NCBI GenBank assembly: GCA_905182105.1
Contig: CAJJAR010000036.1
Coordinates: 1 to 53,905 of the forward strand
Reading direction: 5' to 3'
Source of the DNA: an uncultured Paracoccaceae bacterium
GTDB lineage: Bacteria > Pseudomonadota > Alphaproteobacteria > Rhodobacterales > Rhodobacteraceae
Length of the DNA: 53,905 nucleotides
The stretch's first letter is position 1; the number at the start of each line of letters is the position of its first letter. Both the position numbers and the translations under genes were made by a program. Shown piece after piece: positions 37,589 through 46,912 of the stretch. The notes under the pieces are model-generated. The model ran no database searches. It saw only the letters and a program-made list of their open reading frames with translations, and had not been told where the DNA came from.

Positions 37589-38116
37589 ATGACTAAATCG
37601 AAAAAGCTCGACTTCCGTACTGGCGAATTTGTGGTTTACCCAGCCCATGGTGTTGGTCAAATCACTGATGTTGAAGAACAGGAAGTTGCTGGCGTTACGC
37701 TGGAATTGTTTGTGATTTCTTTCGAGAAAGACAAAATGACTCTGCGCGTCCCAACATATAAAGCTGTTGAAATCGGTATGCGCTCTTTGTCATCACCAAA
37801 TGACATCTTGCATGCCATGAAGACCCTAAAGGGTAAAGCTAAGGTTAAGCGCGCTATGTGGTCCCGCCGTGCGCAAGAGTATGAGCAAAAGATCAACTCT
37901 GGTGATTTGATTGCAATTGCTGAAGTTGTGCGTGACTTGCACCGCACTGATGATCAGCGTGAGCAAAGCTATTCAGAGCGTCAGCTGTATGAAGCTGCGC
38001 TTGAGCGTCTTACACGTGAAGTTGCAGCTGTTGAAGGCGGTGACGAAGTTGCTGCTGGAACCAAGATCGTAGATGTGTTGATGAGCCGTGTTGTGCCTGT
38101 CATCGCTGCGATCTAA
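37589..38116 (+). CDS. CarD/CdnL-family RNA polymerase-binding regulator
   Basis: This is a 175-residue CarD-type protein that binds the RNA polymerase beta subunit and stabilises open complexes, mainly at rRNA promoters. The N-terminal Tudor-like RID domain is clear (FRTGEFVVYPAHGVGQITD, TLRVPTYKAVEIGMR). The helical C-terminal DNA-binding part (KAKVKRAMWSRRAQEYEQK) follows. ATG 37589 follows GAGGAAA. It stands alone between two terminators. Its placement after fdxA looks ordinary for alphaproteobacteria. Confidence 0.94.
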   Translation: MTKSKKLDFRTGEFVVYPAHGVGQITDVEEQEVAGVTLELFVISFEKDKMTLRVPTYKAVEIGMRSLSSPNDILHAMKTLKGKAKVKRAMWSRRAQEYEQKINSGDLIAIAEVVRDLHRTDDQREQSYSERQLYEAALERLTREVAAVEGGDEVAAGTKIVDVLMSRVVPVIAAI

Positions 38117-38138
38117 GTCGCCCAAAAAATTTCAAAAA

Positions 38139-38170
38139 CTGCGCGAGACGAAAGCCTCACGCGGTTTTTT
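38139..38170 (+). terminator. intrinsic terminator of carD
   Basis: CTGCGCGAG (38139-38147) pairs with CTCACGCGG (38156-38164) with one mismatch, followed by six T. It lies 22 bases after the carD stop and faces the convergent cobS gene. Confidence 0.78.
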
Positions 38171-38181
38171 GTTGGCTGCTA

Positions 38182-38949
38182 TTAAGCGATCAGAAAAATT
38201 AAGATAGCTGTTTCGCATAGCACCTGAGTTGCGCCTAAGACATCGCCTGTCTGGCCGCCAACTTTTACCTTTGCTAGTTTGGCCACTGCAAACGCGATAA
38301 GTGCTGTGATGATTGCCGCACTGATCGCACTAGATCCGATCAAAATAAGGGCCAGAACACAAGCTGCAGCGAATGAGGTCGCAGCAGCTTGTTGCGTGGG
38401 CCGGCCAACAGAGTGTGATAACCCCGTATCACGTGCATGGATTACCATTGCCATGATTGCAGGCAGTACCCCGCGTGATAAGACGGCCGCAGCCATAACA
38501 CCGGCAAACCCAAGGGAAATCACTGCGCTCAGTGCCAACCAGCGTAGGCCACTGAAGATCACCAAAGCCAGAACGCCATAGGTGCCGATTTGGCTGTCCT
38601 TCATGATTTCAAGGCGACGGTCCGGGTCAAATCCACCCCAAAAGCCGTCTGCGCAATCAGCGAGACCATCTTCATGCATCGCACCAGTCATGATCATGGT
38701 TGTTGCGAGCATAAGACCTGCAGTTATTGGAGCATTAAGGCCTAAGCCAAAAGCGATAGCACCAACAATGCAGGCTATAATACCCACAATTACCCCAATA
38801 AGAGGGAACGCCCATACATTTTCTTCTTGGCGCTCAAATGCTTCATCGGGTGCTTGTGGCAAGGGCAGGCGGGTCAACATTGTGGCTGCAACAACAATAT
38901 CCCAAAGCGAATTGCTGAAGGATGTGTCGTTCAAGTCGTTTTTATTCAT
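38182..38949 (-). CDS. cobS: adenosylcobinamide-GDP ribazoletransferase (cobalamin synthase)
   Basis: CobS joins adenosylcobinamide-GDP and alpha-ribazole in the inner membrane to make the late B12 product. The 255-residue protein has a signature near residue 80 ([18 protein letters not shown]) with conserved acidic residues, and about six hydrophobic helices. The N-terminus contains the usual LTRLPLP. It is divergent from cobT, its biosynthetic partner, across an 83-base spacer. No cobalamin riboswitch is visible in that spacer. Confidence 0.94.
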   Translation of the reverse strand: MNKNDLNDTSFSNSLWDIVVAATMLTRLPLPQAPDEAFERQEENVWAFPLIGVIVGIIACIVGAIAFGLGLNAPITAGLMLATTMIMTGAMHEDGLADCADGFWGGFDPDRRLEIMKDSQIGTYGVLALVIFSGLRWLALSAVISLGFAGVMAAAVLSRGVLPAIMAMVIHARDTGLSHSVGRPTQQAAATSFAAACVLALILIGSSAISAAIITALIAFAVAKLAKVKVGGQTGDVLGATQVLCETAILIFLIA

Positions 38950-39032
38950 GTCTGCGCCTTTTTCATGTCTTGTACCTTAAGGCGCATTGGGTAAACAGGC
39001 GATACACGTCTGGCAAGAGTAGGAAGCGACAC

Positions 39033-40058
39033 ATGAGCGATTCAACAAACATTACCTTCACTAAACTCGATCATGTGCGCGACTTGATGGAAAATTTACC
39101 TGTTACGGATGCTGCCGCTGTTGAAGGTGCACAGGCGCGCAATAGCCAGCTGACCAAACCACCAGGTGCTCTTGGGCGCTTAGAAGATTTAGCTATTTGG
39201 TACGCTGGATGGCGCTGCACTGCTCGCCCTGAGATCAGTTTGCCACAAATTATTGTATTTGCAGGCAATCACGGCGTTGCTGCCAAAGGGGTTTCTGCAT
39301 TCCCGCCCGAAGTTACAGAGCAGATGGTCTTGAATTTCCAACATGGCGGTGCTGCAATTAACCAATTGGCTAAAACTTTCGGTGCAAAGATGGACGTCCA
39401 CGCATTATCATTGGAAAAGCCTACTGCTGATTTCACACAAGAGCCTGCAATGAGTGAGACGGAGGTCTGCGCAGCTATCCAAATTGGTTGGGATGCAGTT
39501 GATCCAGTTGCTGATTTGCTTGTTGTGGGTGAAATGGGCATTGGTAACACGACTTCAGCGGCTGCGATTGGTATGGCGCTACTGGGCGGTGATGCTGCCG
39601 ATTGGACTGGCCGTGGTACGGGTGTTGAAGGTGCTGCACTTCAAGCGAAGACCGAAGTGGTAGCGGCAGGTGTAGCGCTTCACGCTAGTAAAGGGGACGG
39701 TTTAGGCGCATTGGCAGCTTTGGGTGGTCGTGAGTTGGCCGCTATGGCTGGTGCGATCCTGCGGGCACGTGTGCTGTCCATTCCAGTAATCTTAGACGGT
39801 TTTATCTGTACTGCTGCCGCGACATGCTTGCATGTGACACAAAATGGCGTGTTGGATCATGCTGTTGCGGGGCATCAAAGCGATGAACAGGCTCATGAAC
39901 GGATGTTAGCTGCACTGGGAAAAAAACCCCTGCTGCAACTTGGACTACGCTTGGGAGAGGCATCTGGTGGTGCCTTGGCGATTGGTATTCTGCAAGCCGC
40001 TGTTGCATGTCACAGCGGCATGTCTACCTTTGCTGAGGCAGGTGTATCTGACGGCTGA
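39033..40058 (+). CDS. cobT: nicotinate-nucleotide--dimethylbenzimidazole phosphoribosyltransferase
   Basis: CobT makes alpha-ribazole phosphate from dimethylbenzimidazole and nicotinate mononucleotide, supplying the lower ligand of B12. The 341-residue protein shows the family motifs [42 protein letters not shown] and the catalytic glutamate region [13 protein letters not shown]. The ATG at 39033 follows AGGA; the frame upstream to 38922 overlaps cobS and is not used. It faces cobS divergently. A phosphatase (CobC) and CobU are not in the window. Confidence 0.95.
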   Translation: MSDSTNITFTKLDHVRDLMENLPVTDAAAVEGAQARNSQLTKPPGALGRLEDLAIWYAGWRCTARPEISLPQIIVFAGNHGVAAKGVSAFPPEVTEQMVLNFQHGGAAINQLAKTFGAKMDVHALSLEKPTADFTQEPAMSETEVCAAIQIGWDAVDPVADLLVVGEMGIGNTTSAAAIGMALLGGDAADWTGRGTGVEGAALQAKTEVVAAGVALHASKGDGLGALAALGGRELAAMAGAILRARVLSIPVILDGFICTAAATCLHVTQNGVLDHAVAGHQSDEQAHERMLAALGKKPLLQLGLRLGEASGGALAIGILQAAVACHSGMSTFAEAGVSDG

Positions 40059-40060
40059 AC

Positions 40061-42571
40061 TTAGCCCTTTGGCATTTTAAGGGTCAGGTTTCTACTGCCT
40101 TTTTTGTAGCGCAATTCGTTGTTGCCAATAGCTGAAACACGTCCGCCGTCGATACGATCACCTACTTGAACTTTTTGGTAGCGGCCATTTGAAAGGCGGA
40201 CCAACGCCCGGCGGCTAGATGGTTTGCCGTAGACGCCGATAAGATTCACGTTGCGCAGATTGATTGCATTTTTGACTGTCGCTGATTTTGCTACATTTGC
40301 GGACGATGGAATTTTAGGAACAACAACCTTTGGCGCTACTGACGCAACACGCGTTCCTTGATCCGTGGATTGTTTTGCCTTGGCACGTTTGACAACCCGA
40401 GCAAAATTGTTTGGCCGACCATCTGGACGAACAGATGTAGTAACAGCCTGTGGATTTGTTGGGCCTTCAATGGCTATCCCGTCAACAAGTGGTGGCAATC
40501 CGGCAAGTGATGCTAAGGCTGCAGCAGCGGCTGCGTTATTTTGTGCGTTCTCAGTGGCTGGGTCGACATCGGGTAGCGAAACGGCCCGTTCAACTGCTGG
40601 GCGCAAACGTGGGCGTAATTGGGCTAGTTCTGATCGCGAAAGCCCCCCATTTACTGATCGTTCATTTTGTTCGATAAGATTTGATGGTCGTGGCTGTGGA
40701 CGTGTTTTGGCGATCAACACACGAGCCGGATCCACTTTTTCTGGCAGAGCCTTACGCTGCGGCATTTTTGGCGGTGTAACTTTGGGGCGACCTAAAAAGA
40801 CTGTAACGCCGCTGGGCGTTATCGCACCATTGATCGTTGGAACGACCAACCCATTAGTACCGAGTGCAAACGAGGTTCCCGCAGCCACTGGTGTTGTTTG
40901 TTCGCCGAGGCCGAGGTCAGTTAAAAGCGCGCCAACATTGGGCAACGCAATAGCATCGTTAGATGAACTGACGGGATCGATGCTAGTAATGTACAGGTCA
41001 TCAAGGCTGATCAATGATGCGGGTTGTGAGACTTCTGGCGAAACAGGCCATATTCCAGTTACCGCGTAGTTTGCCGAAAGTTCTTGAGCTGAAAGTTCTG
41101 GTAATGCAACGACAGGACCAGCCTGTGGTGCGCGCAGGGCGTCCAATACAGCCATGTCTTCAGAGCTTAGTTTGGACGATAGGGATGCAGTTTTAGTGTT
41201 TGGCCCATCGCCCTCGGGTGGGGTAGGTGCCAAGCTCGAGGGTGCCTTAGCAATTGCGTCGTCATTTTGGGAGTTGAAGAAGCGGGCAAGACTTTCGCCC
41301 ATAAATACAGAGGCCCAAGCGGCCACACCAGCAAGGAAAAGTAATAATACGGCAGTTAAGATAAGGCCTAAGAATTTTGGTTTGCCACCAACAAACACTT
41401 TGCGATCTGCTTTGCGTGCACCGAAAATTGTTAAACGCTGCGCCTCTGTTAATGGTTGGGTTAAAACTGGCGCTGGAATCGGTTCGTTGCCGGATTTGTT
41501 CCGCCGGCTTAAGAACCCTGCTGCGATCTGAGCTCCAGGCGGATCGATCGCGACCAATTCGGGTGTTTCAGATGGTGTATCCTCTATCGAAGGGACAGAG
41601 GCGGTGATGACTGAGGTTGCTGGGATGTTTCGGGTTGCGCCTGCAAGCGGTGGAGACGGTTTATTTAGTGTCCGACGACTTGCTAATCCAACAGCTAATG
41701 GGTTTTCAGATATTTGGGTAGGAGATTCGATGGCAGTTGGGGGCGCAACGGCCACGGCATCAGGCGCAAGTTTTGGTTCTGTTGTTTCAGCCAGTATAAT
41801 GGGTGTAGAGACAATTTTTTCATCTGCTACCTCGTCAAAATTGTCCGTAATAAACTGTTCTTCGCTGACGCCGCCTTCAGTCGCCTGTTCTGCTATCAGC
41901 GCGGCTAATTCTGGCTCTTCATGTTCCAGTCCGCCTTCCTCAGAAACGGCTACGGCTTCAACATCAGGAATGGTAAAAACCTCAGGTTCCACGCGTTCAG
42001 GCTCGAGTTTGGGGATGATTGCCTGCGGAATGTCAGCAGCGTTTCCAACTACGACAAGTACAGTTTGGTCAGGAACAATTGTTAAATCGCTATTCGGAGA
42101 GGTTGCACCAAAAAATGGTTCGCCGACGAAGTTACCTTCTTCAGGGATCGCCACCCAGCTTACAGGGTTAAAGTTGTGCTCTCTTGCAAATGCTTTAGCT
42201 TCTGCCAAGGTTTCGCGAGCGACTGCCGCGACATAGGTTTGTGACTGAACCGAACTTACATCATAGGCCAGATCAGAAACCGCATAAGGAGTCGCATCTT
42301 CTAGCGCATCAAGCGCGAGTTGGTCACGCTCATCTTCGCTTAGGTCACCCGTTTCAAGCGTAATATATTTGATCTGATCGTTTGGAATGATCAACTTGCT
42401 GCTGATTGCATCATCACTGCACTGACGCGCTTTGGCTTCCAATTTGGCTAGATCGCCAACCAAATCCGCAGAATCAAGAGCAACTTCATCAACCAAACGC
42501 CAGCCATCCGCTGCGCGCAGCAGCAGACGAATACCCTCAAAGGAAAGGGAAAGCGCAAAATTCGGCTTCAT
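40061..42571 (-). CDS. large single-pass membrane protein with PilP/GspC-like C-terminus
   Basis: This is an 836-residue protein. The N-terminal 170 residues or so are globular (FALSLSFEGIRLLLRAADGW) and end before an acidic, low-complexity linker. A transmembrane helix lies near residues 397-421 (GLILTAVLLLFLAGVAAW). The rest is Pro/Ala/Thr-rich and ends in a small beta domain (RNVNLIGVYGKPSSRRALVRL, VQVGDRIDGGRVSAI) like PilP or the GspC homology region. That points to a role in a pilus or secretion assembly, but no pilus genes are nearby. ATG 42571 is preferred to a GTG at 42604. Its stop lies two bases from the convergent cobT stop. Confidence 0.65.
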   Translation of the reverse strand: MKPNFALSLSFEGIRLLLRAADGWRLVDEVALDSADLVGDLAKLEAKARQCSDDAISSKLIIPNDQIKYITLETGDLSEDERDQLALDALEDATPYAVSDLAYDVSSVQSQTYVAAVARETLAEAKAFAREHNFNPVSWVAIPEEGNFVGEPFFGATSPNSDLTIVPDQTVLVVVGNAADIPQAIIPKLEPERVEPEVFTIPDVEAVAVSEEGGLEHEEPELAALIAEQATEGGVSEEQFITDNFDEVADEKIVSTPIILAETTEPKLAPDAVAVAPPTAIESPTQISENPLAVGLASRRTLNKPSPPLAGATRNIPATSVITASVPSIEDTPSETPELVAIDPPGAQIAAGFLSRRNKSGNEPIPAPVLTQPLTEAQRLTIFGARKADRKVFVGGKPKFLGLILTAVLLLFLAGVAAWASVFMGESLARFFNSQNDDAIAKAPSSLAPTPPEGDGPNTKTASLSSKLSSEDMAVLDALRAPQAGPVVALPELSAQELSANYAVTGIWPVSPEVSQPASLISLDDLYITSIDPVSSSNDAIALPNVGALLTDLGLGEQTTPVAAGTSFALGTNGLVVPTINGAITPSGVTVFLGRPKVTPPKMPQRKALPEKVDPARVLIAKTRPQPRPSNLIEQNERSVNGGLSRSELAQLRPRLRPAVERAVSLPDVDPATENAQNNAAAAAALASLAGLPPLVDGIAIEGPTNPQAVTTSVRPDGRPNNFARVVKRAKAKQSTDQGTRVASVAPKVVVPKIPSSANVAKSATVKNAINLRNVNLIGVYGKPSSRRALVRLSNGRYQKVQVGDRIDGGRVSAIGNNELRYKKGSRNLTLKMPKG

Positions 42572-42784
42572 CGTAAGTCTGTTCCATCGATTTGTTGCGT
42601 GCACAACGGCACGTCTTCTTCTTCAAAGATATAACAGTCAGGCTACGATGGGAAGTATTTCGCCCAAATGTGGAGCAGAACTGTAGAACGACTTCGCACA
42701 TAAACCGCGCGTTGTTTACTGGATGTTAAATAGCCAAAGAAAATAATGGGGTAGGTAGAGAAGTTTATGTGCTGCATCAAAATA

Positions 42785-42817
42785 TGCTCTGCGGAATATT
42801 GCCGATCCCGCAGAGCA
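42785..42817 (-). terminator. hairpin terminator of the sulfhydrylase gene
   Basis: TGCTCTGCGG (42785-42794) pairs perfectly with CCGCAGAGCA (42808-42817). On the minus strand it is followed by TATTTTG, a short T-rich stretch. It lies 13 bases after the stop at 42831. Confidence 0.75.
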
Positions 42818-42830
42818 ATTGTGTATTGGC

Positions 42831-44123
42831 TTAGCTTGTCGCTTTGGCCAAAGCTTGATCCAAGTCAGCGATCAAATCGTCTGCGTCTTCTGTTCCGATT
42901 GAAATGCGCACAACTTCTGGTGCTGCACCGGATGCGCGTTGTTGCTCTTCAGTCAGCTGACGGTGTGTCGTTGAAGCCGAGTGAATGACCAAGGACCGCG
43001 TGTCGCCAAGGTTGGCGACGTGGCTAAAGATTTCCAGCGAGTCGACCAATTTAATACATGCTTCATAACCGCCCTTGACAGCGATAGTGAACAAGCCACC
43101 CGCTCCACGTGGGCAAATTTTAGCAACGCGGTCGTAGTAAGGAGAAGACTTTAACCCCGCATAAGTCACGTAATCAACTCGCGGATCGGTTTCGAGCCAA
43201 CTAGCGATCTTCTCAGCATTTTCAACGTGGCGCTGCATGCGCAAGGAGAGTGTTTCTGTGCCCATTAGCGTGTAGTGTGCAGCTTGTGGGTTCATTGTCA
43301 TGCCCAGATCGCGCAGACCTATTGCGATACCAAAGAAGGTGTATGCAAGGTTGCCAAAGGTCTCATGAAACTTCAGGCCGTGATATGCTGGCTCCGGCTG
43401 ACTCAGAGATGGGAATTTATCGTTTGCTGACCAGTCAAATTTCCCTGAATCGACGACGCAACCACCAGTAACGGTGCCGTTACCTGTTAGGTATTTGGTG
43501 GTTGAATGAACAACAAGCGTCGCGCCGTGTTCGATAGGGCGGCACAGATATGGGGTGGATGCCGTGTTATCCACGATTAACGGAATGCCTGCTTCGTCAG
43601 AGATAGCTGAAATTGCGTCTAAATCGGTGATATAGCCACCTGGGTTTGCAATCGCTTCGCAGAAGACCGCACGTGTGTTTTCGTCAATCGCAGCTTTCAC
43701 TGCATCCAAATCGTCGAAATCAACGAATGTGCAGGACCAGCCAAAGCGTTTAATGGTTTGACTGAACTGAGTGATCGTACCGCCGTATGCACGGCTAGAG
43801 GCTACGATGTTCATGCCCGGTGACATCAGCGGGAAGATTGCCATGATTTGGGCCGCGTGGCCAGATGAACAGCAAACTGCGCCAACGCCACCTTCAAGTG
43901 TCGCGATGCGTTCTTGCAAAACGGCAACTGTGGGGTTGGTCAGGCGGGAGTAGATGAAGCCTACTTCCTGCAAGTTGAACAACGCAGCAGCGTGGTCAGC
44001 ATCGCGAAAGACATAGGCTGTCGTTTGGTGGATCGGCGTTTGACGCGCGCCAGTTGTTGGATCAGGTTTTGCACCTGCGTGAATTTGCAGGGTATCAAAA
44101 CCATAAGTTGGGCCATCGATCAT
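42831..44123 (-). CDS. metY: O-acetylhomoserine sulfhydrylase (Cys/Met metabolism PLP enzyme)
   Basis: This is a 430-residue PLP enzyme that makes homocysteine from O-acetylhomoserine and sulfide. The PLP-binding lysine is in VVHSTTKYLTGNGTV near residue 206. The N-terminal GFDTLQIHAG and long IYSRLTNPTVAVLQERIA motifs are those of the MetY type, which is longer than MetB or MetC. It has its own terminator and appears monocistronic. The pseudogene on its upstream side is on the same strand. Confidence 0.92.
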   Translation of the reverse strand: MIDGPTYGFDTLQIHAGAKPDPTTGARQTPIHQTTAYVFRDADHAAALFNLQEVGFIYSRLTNPTVAVLQERIATLEGGVGAVCCSSGHAAQIMAIFPLMSPGMNIVASSRAYGGTITQFSQTIKRFGWSCTFVDFDDLDAVKAAIDENTRAVFCEAIANPGGYITDLDAISAISDEAGIPLIVDNTASTPYLCRPIEHGATLVVHSTTKYLTGNGTVTGGCVVDSGKFDWSANDKFPSLSQPEPAYHGLKFHETFGNLAYTFFGIAIGLRDLGMTMNPQAAHYTLMGTETLSLRMQRHVENAEKIASWLETDPRVDYVTYAGLKSSPYYDRVAKICPRGAGGLFTIAVKGGYEACIKLVDSLEIFSHVANLGDTRSLVIHSASTTHRQLTEEQQRASGAAPEVVRISIGTEDADDLIADLDQALAKATS

Positions 44124-44215
44124 TGTGTAGATCCTTTTTCATAGCGGCTGTTTGTTGAATTGTGGAGTAAGGTATGCACCGCCAACGATCAAGGGCGAGA
44201 CTGAAAATCAAAGTC

Positions 44216-45212
44216 TTAGCGCATCCAGAAGCCTTCGGACTTGATCCGATTGCGGATCGCTTGTTCGCGCCGTGGCATGTGGTTTTGATCAAATAATGCA
44301 CGCACTTTTTCACTGCGGCCTTGATAGACGGTACGCTTAATCGCCTCATAATCTTTTAGGATTTTTTTAACTTATTCGGCGTGGCAACTGTTTTCAGAGT
44401 TTCAATTACTTGCTGGCTTTCACGTGTATAAAGCAGCGGAAACATGCCGTAATGATAGCTGGTGTTACCATCGAGATAGCCAGCTTCCAAAGTATCACGA
44501 CCACCGCCAAGTGCATGTACGACCAAGGGTAGGACTATTTGATCCAACCATGGCGTTAATTCCTGGAAGGCCAGTTCAGGCATTGGTTCGTTACGCACAG
44601 CCAATGCGTATTCTAAAAATTTCGCACCAAAAGCATGCGGAAAATTATAATAAAAGAAGCCCGCGTTAAAGTAAACATAACGCCTCCAATACTCATCGGG
44701 TTCAGACGAATCTAAGCTGCTGTCGAAATCCAACCCGAATTAATCATAGAGCGATTTCAAAATACCCGAATAACCTGGGACATAAAGGGGTGGCTTTGGC
44801 CACGTGCCTTCTCGGCGCAGCGATGCGCTGGGACGGTCAAAATCAAATGGCACGTTCGTCAGGTCGCTGGTGATAAGGGTGTTTGTATCAAAAAAGACAA
44901 ATGGTTCGCCTTTGGGCAGTGAGAACAACATTTCAATTTTATTGCCATAGGCGTAATCGGCACCAAAGTGTTTGCAGCTAAACGGCACAATCTCTGCACC
45001 CAACCCCTCAAGGTCTTCACAGATATCGGGTTTTAGGCGTGGATCATTGGGCCACTTTGGACTTGGTTGTGGCTCTGCAATCAGCAGTTTTGAAAATCAG
45101 GGCTGTGATGGCGCAGTGATGCCGCAAAAAGCAAGGCTTCTTAGCCCAAGCGGCCATTTTGGCCAACGACAACAACGTTGAAGTTTCTCGGATTGCATGA
45201 TTGTTTTGCCAT
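44216..45212 (-). pseudogene. decayed gene of unknown function (possible glycosyltransferase-like fold)
   Basis: Four lesions break one long reading frame that would encode about 332 residues. From ATG 45212: TAA at codon 24 (45141-45143) after VVVVGQNGRLG; a frameshift near 45090 before KLLIAEPQPSPKW; TAA at 44740-44742 in SLYD-stop-FGLDFDSS; and a frameshift in a seven-base A/T tract (44362-44368) that cuts the natural end KDYEAIKRTVYQGRSEKVRA up to EGFWMR. I do not know the family; FVFFDTNTLIT recalls the metal-binding loop of nucleotide-sugar transferases, which is inference only. Confidence 0.85.
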
Positions 45213-45308
45213 GCTGCGCCTACTTTTCTTTTTTATCAGTATAGTCAGATTGTTCGATGTACAAAAATCGGCAAATTAATTTTCTATATCGATGGTTATC
45301 AAATTGGG

Positions 45309-45344
45309 AAAAAAGAGAAAGCCCCGTAAGAATGCGAGGCTTTC
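45309..45344 (-). terminator. intrinsic terminator of the hyu operon
   Basis: On the minus strand a ten-pair stem, GAAAGCCTCG with CGGGGCTTTC, with an eight-base loop is followed by a T-rich tract (the A run at 45309-45314). It lies 19 bases after the last gene of the seven-gene operon. Confidence 0.85.
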
Positions 45345-45363
45345 GTTTCATATGGGCAGTTGT

Positions 45364-46065
45364 TTAGACAGAGGCTGTTAAGCCGCCATCAACTCGAAGG
45401 TTCTGGCCCGTTACATAGCTAGAAGCATCAGACGCCATGAATGCTACGGTTTCAGTAAGTTCACGCACATCTGCGTAGCGTCCAGCAGGAATACGGTCCA
45501 AACGGTCTTGTTTCTCTGGCAAGCTGTTGATGAAACCCGGAAGGATGTTGTTCATCCGAATACCTTCAGGTGCATATTTGGTTGAAAACAGCTTTGTGTA
45601 TGAGGCCAAGGAAGCACGGAATACTGCAGATGTTGGGAAATCTGGATCAGGTTCGGAGACTGCAAATGTTGAGATGTTGACGATGGATCCCTTGCCTTGG
45701 CTCTGCATGATTGGCAGGATCAGACGGGTGATACGCACAATGTTCATGAAGTAGTAATCCATGCCAAGGTGCCAGTCTTCGTCACTGATTTCCATGATCG
45801 GGCCCTTGGGGCCATGACCCGCACAGTTGATCACTGTATCGATCCGGCCAAAACGGTCCATCGTTGCGGCAACAAAGGCTTCTAGATCCGCCACCACCAA
45901 GTTGGAGCCAGTGAAGCCCAAGCCGCCTAGCTCATTGCCCAAAGCCTCGCCTCTGCCTGAAGAGGAAAATACAGACACGTCATAGCCCATTTCGGACATC
46001 TTACGGGCTGTGTCCGCGCCAATGCCGCTGCCTCCGCCAACAATCATTGCAACTGGATTGGTCAT
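45364..46065 (-). CDS. SDR-family oxidoreductase
   Basis: This is a 233-residue classical-type short-chain dehydrogenase. The nucleotide-binding motif is GGGSGIGA near residue 9. The NAG motif reads NCAGHG and the catalytic serine lies in IVNISTF. The usual YxxxK position reads YTKLF, with tyrosine and a lysine only two residues later, so the standard YxxxK spacing is not seen. The C-terminus ends in VTGQNLRVDGGLTASV, typical of the family. Start 46065 is chosen because GAG lies upstream and it avoids a 23-base overlap with the preceding gene; ATG 46098 is less likely. It is the last gene of the minus-strand operon. Confidence 0.82.
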   Translation of the reverse strand: MTNPVAMIVGGGSGIGADTARKMSEMGYDVSVFSSSGRGEALGNELGGLGFTGSNLVVADLEAFVAATMDRFGRIDTVINCAGHGPKGPIMEISDEDWHLGMDYYFMNIVRITRLILPIMQSQGKGSIVNISTFAVSEPDPDFPTSAVFRASLASYTKLFSTKYAPEGIRMNNILPGFINSLPEKQDRLDRIPAGRYADVRELTETVAFMASDASSYVTGQNLRVDGGLTASV

Positions 46066-46075
46066 GCCGATCTCG

Positions 46076-46912
46076 TTACGTTTTTTTCGTGTCATCAACG
46101 ATGTTCATTGTAGCAAGGCCAGAATTGCCAAGCTCGACAGAAGCAAACGGCCCACCATGACACATGTTACCTGGGTCTTGGCTGTCCAACACATCACTCG
46201 CTGCAAATGTTTTTGCAGCAAATTGTTCAGCGTTGTCTTTTGGTTGATAGCCAAGGAAGCTGGCTTTTGCGTTGTCCACAGGCACCCGGTCATTGTTTGA
46301 TACGCCGTAGACGACAGCAAAACCTGTCACAGGTGTATCGATAGCGCGTGTCACCAGTTGGATTAGATCATCGTATGATAACCAAGACCCAACAGCGCGA
46401 GGGTTGCCGACGTTTGCGGCAGACAGAATGCGCATGCAGACGGATTCAATACCACGTTTGTCCCAGTAAAGACTGGCCAGATCTTCCGCAAAGCATTTTG
46501 CCAAACCATAGTAGGTGTCTGGACGGTGCGGCGCATCGGTTCCAATGAATTCATTTTTCGGGTGCATGCCGACAGCGTGGATTGACGAAGCGTAGACCAC
46601 ACGGCGCACACCATTCTTGTATGCGGCTTCCCACACGTTATAGGCACCGACGATGTTGGATTGAAGGATTGCATCAAACGGTGCCTCATCCCCAATTGCG
46701 CCAAAGTGTACAACCATGTCTGCGTCTTTAAGTAGGTCAACCATTTGATCAAGGTTGGCCAAGTCAGCTTTCACATAGCTTTCACCCGCGTAAAGTGTGC
46801 CGATCTCGTCTGTCAGGTCGGTTGAAACCAACTGATCTGCCATTTTGCTAAGCGGTTCACGTAAGTGAGATCCAAGACGGCCAGCGGCGCCGGTAAGAAC
46901 GATTTTTTTCAT
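46076..46912 (-). CDS. NAD-dependent epimerase/dehydratase, uronate dehydrogenase-like
   Basis: This is a 278-residue extended SDR. The Rossmann motif GAAGRLGSHL is at residues 8-17. Catalytic serine (VYASSIHAVG) and YGLAK (YxxxK) lie near residues 110-140. The overall pattern, with RILSAANVGNPRAVGSWLSYDD, resembles uronate dehydrogenases that oxidise hexuronates to lactones. No other uronate genes are near, so a different polyol or hydroxy-acid substrate is possible in this operon. It overlaps the aminotransferase gene by four bases. Confidence 0.85.
   Translation of the reverse strand: MKKIVLTGAAGRLGSHLREPLSKMADQLVSTDLTDEIGTLYAGESYVKADLANLDQMVDLLKDADMVVHFGAIGDEAPFDAILQSNIVGAYNVWEAAYKNGVRRVVYASSIHAVGMHPKNEFIGTDAPHRPDTYYGLAKCFAEDLASLYWDKRGIESVCMRILSAANVGNPRAVGSWLSYDDLIQLVTRAIDTPVTGFAVVYGVSNNDRVPVDNAKASFLGYQPKDNAEQFAAKTFAASDVLDSQDPGNMCHGGPFASVELGNSGLATMNIVDDTKKT

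Noticed and set aside
38950..39032. possible cobalamin riboswitch between cobS and cobT
   Set aside because: The spacer is only 83 bases and has no B12-box-like sequence or space for the fold.
40365..42236. plus-strand frames of 234, 125 and 210 codons
   Set aside because: They are shadows of the Ala/Pro/Thr-rich minus-strand PilP-like gene, whose low complexity opens other frames.
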